A stretch of DNA of 64,000 bases from Rhabdophis nuchalis (GCA_039707465.1 CM077649.1:11954501-12018500); one strand, 5' to 3'. Positions 12,906-25,071 are shown, counted from the first letter of the stretch. Notes: generated from the letters alone by a model not told the origin. Translations and numbers: made by a program.

Positions 12906-13917
12906 AATGAACCTCAGCTTTATGGCCGTATACAAATTCCTTCTCTACTGGGGAATTTTTAGCTCCAGATACATATTAGTTGCTAATCTCTAAAAACTGT
13001 ATCAAAGAAAGATTAGATGTTTCAGAAAACATCAGTCTAATTCTCCCTCTCCCCATATCAAATTTTAGATCAAATACTTTATCACAAGGAGAGTGTCCTT
13101 CCTGTTTAGAATCTAGTCCAGATTTGGCACTTAACCAGCATGATTAGTAGTAGGAAATTTTAATTTCCCCCAAATTCATGGAACACTGTGGCTTGATCAC
13201 AGCTATGCAAATTTCCAGCTTGTTCCCTCCCCATCCTTGCCATCAAAAAGAAAGCACTTTTTAATGTCCCAAGGTGTCATGTGGCAGCAAACAACCTTGA
13301 ACGTGATAAACACGACTGCCTTTGAAGATAAAATGCAAGAGAGTGTGCGCACACACACACACACACACAGACCTGACAGACACACTTCCATTGAAGATAA
13401 AATAGAATGGAAAACAGAGCCGTATGTAAACACAGAGACACGCTTCAATTCCATTTTATCTTCAAAGGCACACAAAGACATACACACAAACATATTTCAT
13501 AATGACTGTTTGGCTATTTCTTGTCTATTATACCGAAGCAAATCATTTGTAGGCTTAAAGGCCAAAGTCCTGCACGTAGGTGATATGGCTCATCTGGCAA
13601 CCCTGAACTTTTGTTCCGAGAACAGCACCTACGCGGCTGGGCAAACTGCCAAGACAGCTGCACCCACACAAAACTCGACACTGCTAAGATGAAAGAAATC
13701 TTGTCTTTATCAGAACGGAGTTTAGATTACCACACCTCCTTCCTCCTTTTCTCTTTTCCTTTCAAAATCTATAATTTTACTTTTGTTACCCACAAATCTT
13801 GATGGTTATCGGGTAGCTTGAGGAGGCATTGATTTTTTAAAAATTATTATTGGTTCTAGGAAGTTTTAATGATACTTCAGGAAAAAGTACTGTATCTTCA
13901 GGAAGAAGTGGGTCCTT
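12906..13917. other. Unassigned sequence with a short inverted repeat
   Basis: No gene recognised. Contains a CA microsatellite near 13350 and a 19-bp perfect inverted repeat (13317-13335 with 13452-13470). Confidence 0.35.
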
Positions 13918-14316
13918 CTGGAGAAGGGCGGGATACAAATTGAATAAAATCTAAAATCTAAGTATGTCTAGTTTAATGAAAAGAAGGACCAGGGGAGACA
14001 TGATAGCAGTATTCCAATATCTCAGGGGTTGCTACGAAGAAGAGGGAGTCAAGCTGTTCTCCAAAGCGCCTGAGGGCAGAACAAGAAGCAATGGGTGGAA
14101 ACTAATCAAGGAGAGAAGCAACTTGGAACTGAGGAGAAATTTCCTGACAGTTAGGACAATTAATCAGTGGAACAGAAGTTGCCTCCAGAAGTGGTGAATG
14201 CCCCAACACTGCAAATCTTCAAGAAGATGTTGAATAGCCATTTGTCTGATATGGTATAGGGCTTCCTGCCTAGGCAGGGAGTTGGACTAGATGACCTCCA
14301 ACTCTGCTATTATATT
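13918..14316 (+). mobile_element. L2-type tail followed by CR1 LINE 3' fragment
   Basis: GAAGGGCGGGATACAAATTG (L2-type tail, to about 13950) is followed by CR1 sequence encoding MKRRTRGDMIAVFQYLRG and LELRRNFLTVRTINQWN and a 3'UTR to 14316. Very similar to the CR1 at 11.5-12.2 kb. Confidence 0.85.
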
Positions 14317-14457
14317 GTAAGATCTGAAATGACAAACGGTACTCAATTAATTATCGAGCAGCATTACTCACTAGGGTAGGCTGTGAAAGCTGCCAACCCA
14401 TTTTTTCCCCAAATAGTAGTACATCGGCCTTCTCTTGGCCATATTGATTTCAACTAT

Positions 14458-14808
14458 ACAGGTAGTCCTTGACCTACACCAGGGGACTTATGACCATTTT
14501 TCACACTTATGACCATTGCCACATCCCTATGTCATGTGATCAGAATCCAGACTCTTGGCAACTGACTTGTATTTATGATGGTTGCAGTGCCCCCGGGGGT
14601 CAGGTGATCACCTTTTGAGACCTTCTAGCAAGCAAAGTCAATCAGGAAGCGAGATTCACTTAACAACCATGTTACTAACTTAACAACCGCAGTGATTGGC
14701 TTAACAACTGTGGCAAGAAAGGTGGGGCAAAACTCACTTACCAACTGACTTGCTTAGCAACAGAAATTTTGGGCTCACTCGTGGTTGTAAGTTAAGGACA
14801 AAAGTTGT
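14458..14808. mobile_element. Tc1/mariner-like MITE (ACAGGTAGTCCTTGAC family)
   Basis: Starts ACAGGTAGTCCTTGACCTAC and carries the TTAACAACCATGTTACTAAC core; the right end is degraded. Related copies at 36142, 45523, 51155 and 58541. The TA-flanked termini suggest a mariner-type origin; the superfamily is an inference. Confidence 0.7.
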
Positions 14809-14840
14809 CTAACACAGCTGAAGAACAGCAGAATGGGTAG

Positions 14841-15420
14841 TGTCAGGACTGCCTCCAACGATGACCAAGAAAGGATCCACTCAAATCCATTTTAGAGATT
14901 TAAGAGTACTTTTACTGGTTACGAAAAGATTGCAGCAAGGTAAAGCAAGGTCTGAGATATTTGCGCGCAAAAGCATACATATCAATAAATGTCCAACCCC
15001 TTTCCCCCCACAACCCCACAACCCACTGTCCAATGCAAAACCCCTTTAGTTGTCATGTGGGTTGCATCTTCAGGAGCATCATCAGAATGGTATGCAAGAC
15101 CGTTGACCTTGATTACTGCGTGGTACCAGCTCCTGGAATGCGAAGTAGACGGCGACAGCTTCTACCGTCTCCAAATCACCTCCTGCACTAATACAGTCCC
15201 ACTCCCAAATACCATAGCCCCTCCCTCCCCGTTTCCATGGCAGCCGAAGCAAGCAACAAAGCGGAGGCTGACAGGTAGAAGTTTTCTCCTCCATACTGCC
15301 AAAACTGGCTTTTTATGCATATGCTATATATCTTCCTAATTTTTCTCTGTGCAGATCTTTCTCTAGTGCCAAGGAAGATTCTATTACCCAAAGCAAAGGG
15401 TTCTCTGCTGGAGCCTTACC
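14841..15420 (-). mobile_element. Probable solo LTR
   Basis: The minus strand shows a TATA-like GCATAAAAAGCC near 15315, then a GC-richer transcribed portion and an end GGCAGTCCTGACA at 14841, which fits an LTR ending in CA. No matching target duplication was found and the 5' edge is unclear. Confidence 0.45.
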
Positions 15421-15424
15421 AGTT

Positions 15425-15858
15425 CTTTATTTCAATCAATCAATCAATCAATAATTTAATTTATAGACCGCTCCTCTCCCCGTAGGGACTCGGAGCGGTG
15501 CACAGGGAAAACTAAAACCACAATACAATAAATATACAAATATAATTAAGAACAAATTAAATCTGGGCCTGTGCTAAAATCCCCTTAACATGCTAAAATA
15601 CCCAATTAAAACAGCTAGACCCTATAGAGAGAGGCTACCCAAGGCCGGCCAAACGGAAAAGATGAGTTTTTAATTTCAGACGGAAGGAGCGGAAGTCCGT
15701 GGTTGTTCTGATGTCGGGGGGAAGGTCGTTCCAGAGGGCTGGGCCCGCCACAGAGAGAGCCCTTCCCCTGGGCGTCGCCCGCTGACAGAGTCTAGTGGAC
15801 GGCACCCGGAGAAGTCCCTCTCTGTGGGAGTGAATCGGCCGTGAGGATGTATTCCAAA
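15425..15858 (-). mobile_element. L2-group LINE 3' end
   Basis: The minus strand encodes RPIHSHREGLLRVPSTRLCQ and GRALSVAGPALWNDLPPDI, with a 3'UTR and an (ATCA)n tail at 15435-15455. Confidence 0.88.
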
Positions 15859-16985
15859 CAAGCATAACAGTACTGTATTAGCATGAATAATTGTGGTATA
15901 TGGATCACAGATTTATGACAGTGTCCGAATACTTTGCATACTGTTTTTAAATGTGGTGATTTCTGCTTAATATAGTTTAGGTTGTTTAAGATACTCTGAG
16001 CCATGTTCATGGTTGCCCAGTTCTCCTTTGGGAAACTCAAGACAGCAAGCAAGGTTCCCCTTTCAGGTTACACCAGAATTTCCCTGACCCCCCTGTGCCA
16101 GGGACCACGGTTTTCAGGCTCAGAGCTGTATTCCAAAAAGGATCCAAAATAAAAGCTACCTTTGATTTCATTTTATTACATTTACATGTAATTAAAACTG
16201 AATATTGCAAGTATGCTTATTCTCCAGTCATTTATTTAATGATCTCCTATCACATTGCAAAATCATTTATAATTTTATTCAATGTATATCAACTTGATAC
16301 TCTGGAGTTACACTCAAGGCCTGGGAAGTCACACGTTGTCCCAGGAGCTCAAGTTTTTCACTTCCAAATATTATCTCCAATTCCATGCATAGCATTAGGA
16401 GTAATTCTGGGAATTGCAATCCAGCAACATCTAAACATCCATGTGTTGCCTATTGCCCATCATTAGCCTAAGTGAGGACTTCACAATGTTGATGTTTCTT
16501 CCATTCTGTTCTGCAATTTGCTGAAGGTATGTGGTCACTACAGAGTAGGTCATACCAGTTCAACAAGCAGCATGTTAAGAATAGAACTCATACAAGGAAC
16601 GGATCTATTGGTTGAGCAGGATACTAAATTCTAGATTTCAGTCCTTTTTTCTTTGAAGGGCAAGATTTATAAATACCAAAGTATACACAGGAGCTTGAGT
16701 TGTAAAAAGCTGGCAACACCCTGATCTAGGGTGTCTGAATAGCCATTCATCACCATTTTTATGATAATTGCTACCTTGGGGGAAGAATGTACTCCTGGTG
16801 ATTTTTTGTTTTGTTTTTTGTCTTCTTCCTGCCTTCCATAGTTGTGTCCCTTGAGCTGCCCTCTTGGCATTTTTGCAGCTTACTTTGCTTACCATACTAT
16901 GTTTTTATAGTCATTGAATTTCTAGTAATAACTGCTTGCTTTATGTTAACATGCCTCTCCCTGCTTCCATTAACAGCCAGTTGGG
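15859..16985. other. Unassigned intergenic sequence
   Basis: Open frames are short and have no family signature. Confidence 0.3.
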
Positions 16986-17140
<155 letters not shown>

Positions 17141-17202
17141 CCAATTGACACCCACACTGGCTGTAATAGCAGAAGGTACATCAGTGTAATGGGATATATT
17201 CT

Positions 17203-17655
17203 TTTTTTAAAAAAATAATCTTTATTAATAAAAATATAAAATTAAACATTTAACAATTATAGGGTGGGGGGTGATGGTGAGGACGAACAAGGGTAGGGAG
17301 GGAGGGGAAAGGGGGAAAGGTAAAGGTGAGGGGACAGACCAGGGATATATCTACTCCCCTAATTTAAGAAATATATTTGTCCCAGTCTAACGTCTATTAT
17401 TACTTGTATTCATATTTAGATGTTTACATATAAACTATAACATTGACCTAAGTATAATATTATCTTGTAGCTCCTTGGGCCTATTTCACTATTGTTCTAT
17501 CTAGTTATTTTCTTTGATATCCGTCGTTCTCTTGTTACACCATCTGTACCATTTCTCCCAGGATTGCGCATAAATTGAGGTTGACTTGTCCTTTAAGATA
17601 TACGTTAATTTGTCGGCTTCTGCACAACTAAAATTTTTTGATATAATTAGGTTTT
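17203..17655 (-). mobile_element. 5'-truncated L1 LINE tail
   Basis: On the minus strand the segment begins in what looks like the L1 ORF2 C-terminus (WEKWYRWCNKRTTDIK), then a 3'UTR and an AATAAAG plus A-rich tail at 17203-17230. It is flanked by a 48-bp perfect direct repeat (17155-17202 and 17656-17703). Confidence 0.75.
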
Positions 17656-17703
17656 CACTGGCTGTAATAGCAGAAGGTACATCAGTGTAATGGGATATAT
17701 TCT

Positions 17704-18568
17704 AAGAAAGAGGGATAATAGGTATTATCTCTTCGTAAGGTTTGCTCATGTGGTTTTCAGTTGGGGAGGGAAAAAATAACTTTAAATCATGTTTTGCTCA
17801 ATCCCCACAAAAGATCTTACTTCATAATCCCCTTTATCATGCTAACATGCAAAGGTGACTAGTGACTATTTAATTTCAGCATCATTTTCAAATTAAATTT
17901 AACCTGGTAAGCATTGGCTACTCCACCCCCCACCCAAGGTCTTAGTTATTTGTTTAAGGACATACTTAGTTCTATGATGTGAGAACTAAGGTCCAACCTC
18001 AGATTCCAGCAAATAACAGCTGCTGAAGGCTCAGCAAAGCTTTGGAGGTGGTTTGGAGAAAAGTATGGTGCAGATGGTCCCAAACCTATCTTCATAAAAA
18101 AAGCTGCTTTTGAATTGAAGCATACTATGTTGTAAAAGCAAGCTCTGTCTTGTCTGAACATTAACATATGTTTGAACATTCGACCTATTCTTAACTTGCT
18201 GGAAATTGTCAGGGCATACAAAATGGGAACAAGTTTTTACAAGCAAAAGTCATTTTGAAGTGTACAATAAATGGCTCATTTCCCTCCCACCCCCTTCCTT
18301 TACCGATGAAAATAGAACCATTATCAAATCTGTGCTAGAAATGAAAGTAGCACTAAGAACTGTATTCAGCTTTCAATGTGTAAACCGTTTCCTCTTTCAC
18401 CACCCCATCCTGTACGTCATTTTATGGTTTGGCCAGTTGCATTCAGATAAAACTAGTTTAGAGCTGCTTAAATTCTTAATATTTTTTTTTTTAAGCCAGA
18501 GAAGTGAGATACATTATTGGTGATCCCAACTCCTAGATATGAATGGTCGGGTCTTTTCAGCAACAATG
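17704..18568. other. Unassigned intergenic sequence
   Basis: No coding or repeat signature recognised. Confidence 0.3.
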
Positions 18569-18578
18569 CTCTATAGAG

Positions 18579-18664
18579 CAGAGGTTCCCAAACAGAGAGC
18601 TGGATGGAGAATTCTGGGAGTTGAAGTCCACAAGTCTTAAAGTTGCCAAGTTTGGGAACCTCTG
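18579..18664. mobile_element. Partial palindromic hAT MITE, CAGAGGTTCCC subtype
   Basis: Left terminus CAGAGGTTCCCAAAC, most of the left arm missing, right arm intact to AACCTCTG. Flanks share CTATAG. A second partial arm (GAATTCTGGGAGTTGAAGTC) lies at about 18722. Confidence 0.75.
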
Positions 18665-19116
18665 CTCTATAGGATCATGGCCCCTTTATGACCTGTGGAC
18701 TTAAATTTATGGTTGGCTTAGGAATTCTGGGAGTTGAAGTCCATAGGTGATAAAGGGGTCATAGTTCCTCATCCCTGCTGTAAAGGTTCTTCTGTGATCC
18801 TTTCCTCAGAGGCTTTTTAATGCTTTGTCTTCTGCAATTCCACATAGATTGCAATCTTACATCATGCTCAACTATGATATTTGATTGGTGATGGCTTGCT
18901 GTGTTGTGAATCAAGCCATTGGAGGTTAACTTAGTTTAAGCATTTTATTGGAGCTCAGTCAGCTGCCTTTAATAAATCATAATTGAAACAAATCATGATT
19001 GTTTCATGTGTGAACCTGATTACCAAATTCTCTGCTGAGACATCCTGATTCATTATAGCTGATCATAGGTCATCTCCATGCTGGTGGCCTAAGTTTGCAT
19101 ACATATACATGTGAGC

Positions 19117-19335
19117 TATGAGCCATGGTGGTGCAGTGGTTAGAATGCAGTATTGCAGGCTAACTCTGCTCACTGCCAAGAGTTCGATTCCTTCAATTTC
19201 TGACTGGCTGAAGGTTGACTCAGCCTTTCATCCTTCCGAGATTGCTAAAATTAAGACCCAGATTGTTGGGGGCAATATCCTGACTCTGTAAACCACTGTA
19301 AAGCAGTATATAACTCTAAATGCTATTGCTACATA
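19117..19335 (+). mobile_element. tRNA-derived SINE (squamate)
   Basis: Has box A-like TGGTGCAGTGGTTAGAATGC and box B-like GAGTTCGATTCC, then a body GGTTGACTCAGCCTTTCATC and GACCCAGATTGTTGGGGGC, and a 3' end AAAGCAGTATATAA with GCTATTGCTA. Matches a common squamate SINE layout. Confidence 0.85.
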
Positions 19336-20250
19336 AAATTCAGTAGAAAATAAATAATAGTAGCTGTAGGAAGAGGAAGAGGAAGATGTGGCACTGTTTT
19401 CTCTAAACTCTTATTGTAAGGCAGATACAGAAAACCCTTTATTTCTAAGCATGTTTCACAGTACTTGGGATACAATTTCTTTAGAAGGAAGTGATCGGAG
19501 TGCTATTGTGTTTCTATGCTATAACATTTCATGATACATTTATACGGACTGAGCAGTGGGAAAAGGCTCACAGCATTGGCATGCCAACAGATTCTGTTCC
19601 CCATCAGCCATAATGGGATCATTATATCAGAGAATTAAGGTAATTTCCTTCTAAAATCCACTCCAGCACAAATTGATTTCCTACTACAAACTCAGATTTC
19701 ACTAACCCATTACTGTTCGCTACGACATCATTAATGTCTTCTTTAGTAATTTTAGCTCAGATTTCTGCGTCCCACTAAAATAATATTACCACCTATCTTT
19801 TGGGGGGTCTTAAGAAACATTCCTTGAAGCCATCCATTCAGATAAATGTCCTTATGTCCCCTGTGATCCTGTCCTTCCACCTGAAACGGTAGAGTACATA
19901 TCAGCCTTCCCCAATCTAGTAGCCACCAAATATACTGTATCCTGGAACTCTGTTTTCCAGAATGGTGAGAACTGTGGGGCTATAATCCCTTTTCTTACCC
20001 ACAATATAAGCATTGCTAGAGTGCTGGGTGATGTGGTGTCACTACTTGCTCAGATATTGCTACTGGCTGAGTAACTATCAGTCTGGATGTGCCATAATTC
20101 CATTGACACTCCTTCATGTAACTGGTCTTGCATCAGTCTTATTGTAACCATCATACTCATATGCGTTTTGCAATATTTCTCACCACATACTCCCTGACTC
20201 TTCATAAATGGGAAGCACCCATTGAGAATTGCTTGTTTAATTAATCGTCA
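19336..20250. other. Unassigned intergenic sequence
   Basis: Nothing recognised. Confidence 0.3.
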
Positions 20251-20251
20251 A

Positions 20252-20254
20252 CAT

Positions 20255-20345
<91 letters not shown>

Positions 20346-20347
20346 TT
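20252..20347. repeat. (ATTT)n microsatellite
   Basis: About 24 uninterrupted ATTT units. Confidence 0.97.
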
Positions 20348-20727
20348 CCCCCAGTCACCCATTATTTATCAGTCACCCATCTTACCACAGGATAACTCTG
20401 GCCAGCTTACAATATTAAACAAATAAAGCTATATAAATAAAATACTACAGAAATATAAATATATTAAATATAAAAGCTAAATGTTGGGGAAGAAGGGAGT
20501 AGGATGAGCAGGGGAGGGGCGAACTGTTATTAATCTATCTATCACCCCCAACATGAAGCCCCTCCTTTGAAGCCCCAAGCCATCTGTAGAAGGTAAGAGG
20601 GTTAGAGCTGGAGGGGCAGGAATGATGGCAGAGAAGGCTCTTCTACTGGATTCCCACAGCCACAATACCCTGCAGCATGCCTCCTCTGCCAGCATGGTGA
20701 GGTGGGTCAATTCCAGTGGGATGAAAT

Positions 20728-21498
20728 CAGTGGTGAGTTATGACTGGTACGCCCTGGTACGAGTGTACCGGTGCCTGCTGGGAGCACCAGGTACCATTTC
20801 GGTATGGTGTTTCGGAGGGTCCACCTTCCCACCCAGGCTCCTTACCTGGACGACTGGACTACTGTAATGCTCTCTACATGGGGCTCCCCTTGAGGTGCAC
20901 CCGAAGGGTGCAGCTTGTCCAGAATGCAGCCACGCGGGCAGTTATGGGAACCTCCAGGTTCTCCCATGTAACACCGCTCCTGCGCGAGCTGCATTGGCTG
21001 CCTGTCGTCTTTCGGGTGCGCTTCAAGGTTTTGGTCATCATCTTCAAAGCACTCCATGGCACGGGACCTAGCTATCTGCGGGATCGCATCCTGCCCCATA
21101 CATCCCTGCAGCCCATTCGCTTCCACAGAGAGGGACTTCTCCGGGTGCCGTCCACTAGGCTATGCCAGCGGGTGACGCCCAGGGGAAGGGCCTTCTCTGT
21201 GGTGGGCCCGACCCTCTGGAATGACCTTCCCCCCGAAATTAGAACAACTACGGACCTCCGCTCCTTCCGTCAAAAACTAAAAACTCATTTCTTCTGCCTG
21301 GCCGGCCTGGGGTAATCGAACTGTTTTATTAGGGTTTTTTAGGGGTTTAGTTTTAGTTGCTTTGGGATTTTAGCGCAGGGTTTAAGTTTAATTCATTTTA
21401 AGATTGTATTTATGCTTGTGGTTTTATACATGTATTTTTAAATTCCCTGTGCACCGCCTCGAGTCCCTTCGGGGAGAGAGAGCAGTTTATAAATTACA

Positions 21499-21561
<63 letters not shown>

Positions 21562-21790
21562 TGTATTTGAGCTGTTTGGGGCTTCTGCACATGTGCTCAG
21601 AGCAAACAAGGGTCTGCATGATGCTCTGCCAAGCAGCTGGAGCATCGCAGAGGCATCGTGGGGTGTCGCGGGCTGTAAGTATGCAGGCGCGGGCTGTGCA
21701 CGCGTGCACACGTGCTGCATGCATTCGTCTGGTGGATGCCCGGCTCCATTGCACCGTACTGGTTGCAATGGGATCCGGAACCCACCACTG
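20728..21790. mobile_element. hAT element carrying a nested L2
   Basis: TIRs CAGTGGTGAG and GGAACCCACCACTG; flanking 8-mers GATGAAAT and GATGAGAT (one mismatch). Holds an L2 fragment (about 20846-21490) and an (ATT)n run (21496-21559). Confidence 0.8.
20846..21490 (+). mobile_element. L2-group LINE 3' end inside hAT
   Basis: Encodes RLDYCNALYMGLPLRCTRRV, HWLPVVFRVRFKVLVIIFKA and GRAFSVVGPTLWNDLPPEI without stops, then a 3'UTR ending CACCGCCTCGAGTCCC and an ATT tail. Confidence 0.9.
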
Positions 21791-21914
21791 GATGAGATGG
21801 TCTTGCAAGTAGCCTGGACTCATACCACGAAGGCCTTTAAAGATACCAATACCTTGAATTGCACCCAGAAGCAAACTGGCAGCCAATGCAGCTCATAGAA
21901 CAATGGTATTGCAC

Positions 21915-22472
21915 AGACGTGTTAATGCCACTGTATAGTGCCTTGGTAAGGCCACACTTGGAATACTGCATACAGTTTTGGTCGCCACGATGTAGAAAAG
22001 ACGTGGAGACTCTGGAAAGAGTGCAGAGAAGAGCAACCAAGATGATTAGGGGACTGGAGACTAAAACATATGAAGAACGGTTGCAGGAGCTGGGTATGTC
22101 TAGTTTGATGAAGAGAAGGACCAGGGGAGACATGATAGCAGTGTTCCGATATCTCAGGGGTTGCCACAAAGAAGAGGGAGTCAAACTATTCTCCAAGGCA
22201 CCTGGGGGCAGAACAAGAAGCAATGGGTGGAAACTAATCAAGGAGAGAAGCAACTTAGAACTAAGGAGAAATTTCCTGACAGTTAGAACATTTAACCTCT
22301 GGAACAGCTTGCCTCCAGAAGTTGTGAATGCCCCAACCCTGGAAGTCTTTAAGAAGATGTTAGATAGCCATTTGTCTGAAATGGTAGAAGGTTCCTGCCC
22401 ACGCAGGGGGTTGGACTAGAAGACCTACAAGGTCACTTCCAACTCTGCTATTGTATTGTATTGTATTGTAAA
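21915..22472 (+). mobile_element. CR1 LINE 3' end
   Basis: Open frame over about 160 codons: LVRPHLEYCIQFWSPRCRKD, RRATKMIRGLETKTYEERL and NLELRRNFLTVRTFNLWNSL through EVFKKMLDSHLSEMVEG, then the CR1 3' end with TATTG repeats. The best-preserved CR1 protein segment in the window. Confidence 0.93.
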
Positions 22473-23107
22473 ACAACAATGCATTTTTGACTGTTGGCTG
22501 CTGGTGTAGACCACTTGGGCCCCCCAAAACTGCCTCCATTGCCAACACTCTATACCAGCTGTAGTTTCTTAATGCTCTTCAAAGGTAATCCCATCTAGAA
22601 CACATTGAAATAGCCCAAATGTAAGATGACTATGGTTTGAATGACTGAGTGCAAGAACTCATATATATCACTTGAGCACATACTTTTCAAGAATTCATCC
22701 TGCTCCATGTAGAGAATTTTTCTTTAAATAAGTAAATATAAAGGAACTGAGTCATTAGTCTACTGGAGGCAAGCTGATGATCTGTGAGAAGCAAAACAGA
22801 ATGCTGAATCAGAGCACATGATTTTATGAGTGAAATTTAGAGTGGACCAAGTTAACATCAGCCGTTATTCTAATTACCAAGAAGCCACATTATGATTATT
22901 TGGAAATATACACTGTTAAATTAGTAAAGTGTTTTCTTAATACTTGGAATTATTTGACAGGATGACCATGAAAGAGAAGAATGGATTTCATTGAGAGACT
23001 ATAGAACCATATAGAATGCTAACTTTGACTTTGTTCAGCATTTTAAAAAACCTAACACAAAAGGTTGGGGGCCACTGGTATAGGTAATGCAGTTTGCTTG
23101 GTTATGA
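22473..23107. other. Unassigned intergenic sequence
   Basis: No recognisable feature. Confidence 0.3.
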
Positions 23108-23538
23108 TTTGTTAGGATATGCAGCCTTATATTGGGTTGACAATATATATGAGCCTATGTTCTTAAGAAGTTATGTAGCTGTAAGAACTGTCTTAAATTC
23201 TGATTGGCTGTGAGTATCAGCTATGCTATATAATCGTCAGGAATGCAGCTCATTCCCTGTTCGATTCGGTGTGGTTTCCTGTGTTGTTCCTGATTGCCGT
23301 TTGAGAAGTTGAAGAAGAAGAAGGAGGTTTTGTTTACATCACTGTAAGATAAACTCTGTTTGATGTAGGACTGTTATCATTGTTTGAGAAGTTAGTCGGA
23401 AGAAGCATTTTTAGTTGCTACAAAGTAAAGACTATTTATTTTCTTACTATCACTGTTTTAGAGTTCGTTTGTGGTTTACAGCAACGTATCTCGTTACTGT
23501 CCGGTGAATTACACTATTCCGCATATATTAGTTAACAT
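23108..23538 (+). mobile_element. Probable LTR of a retroelement
   Basis: Bounded by TGTTAGGATATG and TTAGTTAACA (TG...CA). Has a TATA box GCTATATAA near 23224. TTGGTCATGGGACC follows the right edge and could be a primer-binding region. No coding internal region and no target duplication seen. Confidence 0.5.
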
Positions 23539-23654
23539 TGGTCATGGGACCAGAGTTCTACCACTGGTTCTGAACCCAGAGTTGCTAACATTATTAAGTA
23601 TATCATGTGAACCTAAGCCAAATGTTATTTATTTCAAACTATAGTTCAGTCAGT

Positions 23655-23800
23655 TTAGTCAAGATGTGAAATCCTGGACTAGAAGCAGAAACTGTGAATT
23701 CTGGTCTTGCCTTAAAATAAAGCCAGCTGGATGACTTTGGGCCAGTCACTCATTCTCAGTCTTAGAAAGGAGACCATGATCAAAAAAAACCCAAAAACCG
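23655..23800 (+). mobile_element. Sauria-type SINE fragment
   Basis: CTGGATGACTTTGGGCCAGTC and CACTCATTCTCAGTC match the body of the Sauria tRNA SINE also seen at 61.0 kb; diverged. Confidence 0.6.
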
Positions 23801-24660
23801 ATGCCCAGAAACTATGCTCATGCAGTCACCAGGAGACAAGACTGACTAGAAGGCAAAAATACCCCATCGGCCATGTCTTAATATGGTATAATATTCTCAT
23901 CAAAGAAACTAGAGGCAGAAAATAGAAATATAGGACCTCTTTGCCATAATTGGCATGCAGGTTTTGACAGAAAAACATGTAATTGCTAGATGAGACTGCA
24001 TCTCAATGTACTAATGTATATGAGTTCATCAATGGAAGTGGAATTTTCTTTAAAAGTTTAGAGCAGGCCCAGAATAGATATAACTGAAAGCTAAATTTCC
24101 TTTGCCTTTAACCTAATTGGGAAATAATACCAGCAGAAGCTTTTATGAGTCCCCCTGGTGATTTGCATTAGTGTCATGGATCAGCAAGGAAGTCTCATCA
24201 TTCCTGACTAAGCCCTGATTAATTTGTACGAGTTGCACTTGGAGACCACTAGGCCTTGTGCTTCTTCTCTGAGATTGGTATTTTGAGCATTTTGGGCTAC
24301 TCGGTCTGTCCCGTGCAGGGAAATTCATAGTTTAACTATTACAAATCACGTCCTAGGTGTTTACTGTCCACATATGATGGTTAAACATCTGTTCACTTTA
24401 AACTTCGTAACTTAAGTCATATCCCTATTAATCAGCACGTGTGTTATTGTTGCTTTTTTTGTTTTAAATTTGGCCTATGCTTTTGCTTCCTAGCATTATC
24501 TTTTGGGGGGGGAATTTATGATTTTCTGTTATCTCCAGTGATTATTTATGCATTATTCCCCTGATCCCCCCCCCCCCCCCTAAATATCTCTCTGAGCTAT
24601 CCTCCATCAAATATAGGCTGGCATTCCTAAAGGCACGCTTTAACGTGATCCCCTCGAATG
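23801..24660. other. Unassigned intergenic sequence
   Basis: No gene or repeat recognised, apart from a poly(C) run near 24569. Confidence 0.3.
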
Positions 24661-24668
24661 CCCTAGAT

Positions 24669-25063
24669 CAGGGGTCTCCAACCTTTGCAACTTTAAGTCT
24701 GAAGGACTTCAGCTCCCAGAATTGCTGAGAAGTTTAATATTAGTTAGTAGAGCAAGTTAAGTTATGAATGAGCCTGGGCATTTTTGGTTAGCATATAATG
24801 TGAAGGCATAAATTATCAATATGTTTTCATGGAGCTTTTTTCTTGGTAGGATTATATATAGTGCTATAATCCAGCGATAAAGAGATGGAGCTGAAGATCA
24901 TTTCCCCCCAGAAACTACAGTATGTTGCATAATGCTCTATAACAGGGGTCTCCAACCTTTGCAACTTTAAGTCTGAAGGACTTCAGCTCCCAGCAAAGCT
25001 GGCTGGAGAATTCTGGGAGCTGAAGTCCTTCAGACTTAAAGTTGCAAAGGTTGGAGACCCCTG
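24669..25063. mobile_element. Composite MITE carrying captured DNA
   Basis: Unit = left half-MITE (24669-24723), 220 bp of captured sequence (24721-24942) and a full palindromic MITE (24943-25063). The whole unit is flanked by one 8-bp target duplication, CCCTAGAT (24661-24668 and 25064-25071), so it moved as a single transposon. The cargo is the inverted counterpart of 257-472. Confidence 0.9.
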
Positions 25064-25071
25064 CCCTAGAT

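Larger units (their letters stand above)
20348..21898 (-). mobile_element. Old L2-group LINE, interrupted by a hAT element
   Basis: Diverged L2 3' region on the minus strand; 21799-21898 matches the AAGCCAATGCAGCTC-type segment seen at 8930-9020. The left half is much degraded. Split by the hAT at 20728-21790. Confidence 0.5.

Noticed and set aside
14840..15339. Short open frames as small genes
   Set aside because: They fall within a probable solo LTR and show no conserved protein features.
19117..19335. tRNA gene
   Set aside because: Only box A/B-like sequences of a SINE; no cloverleaf with paired acceptor arm.
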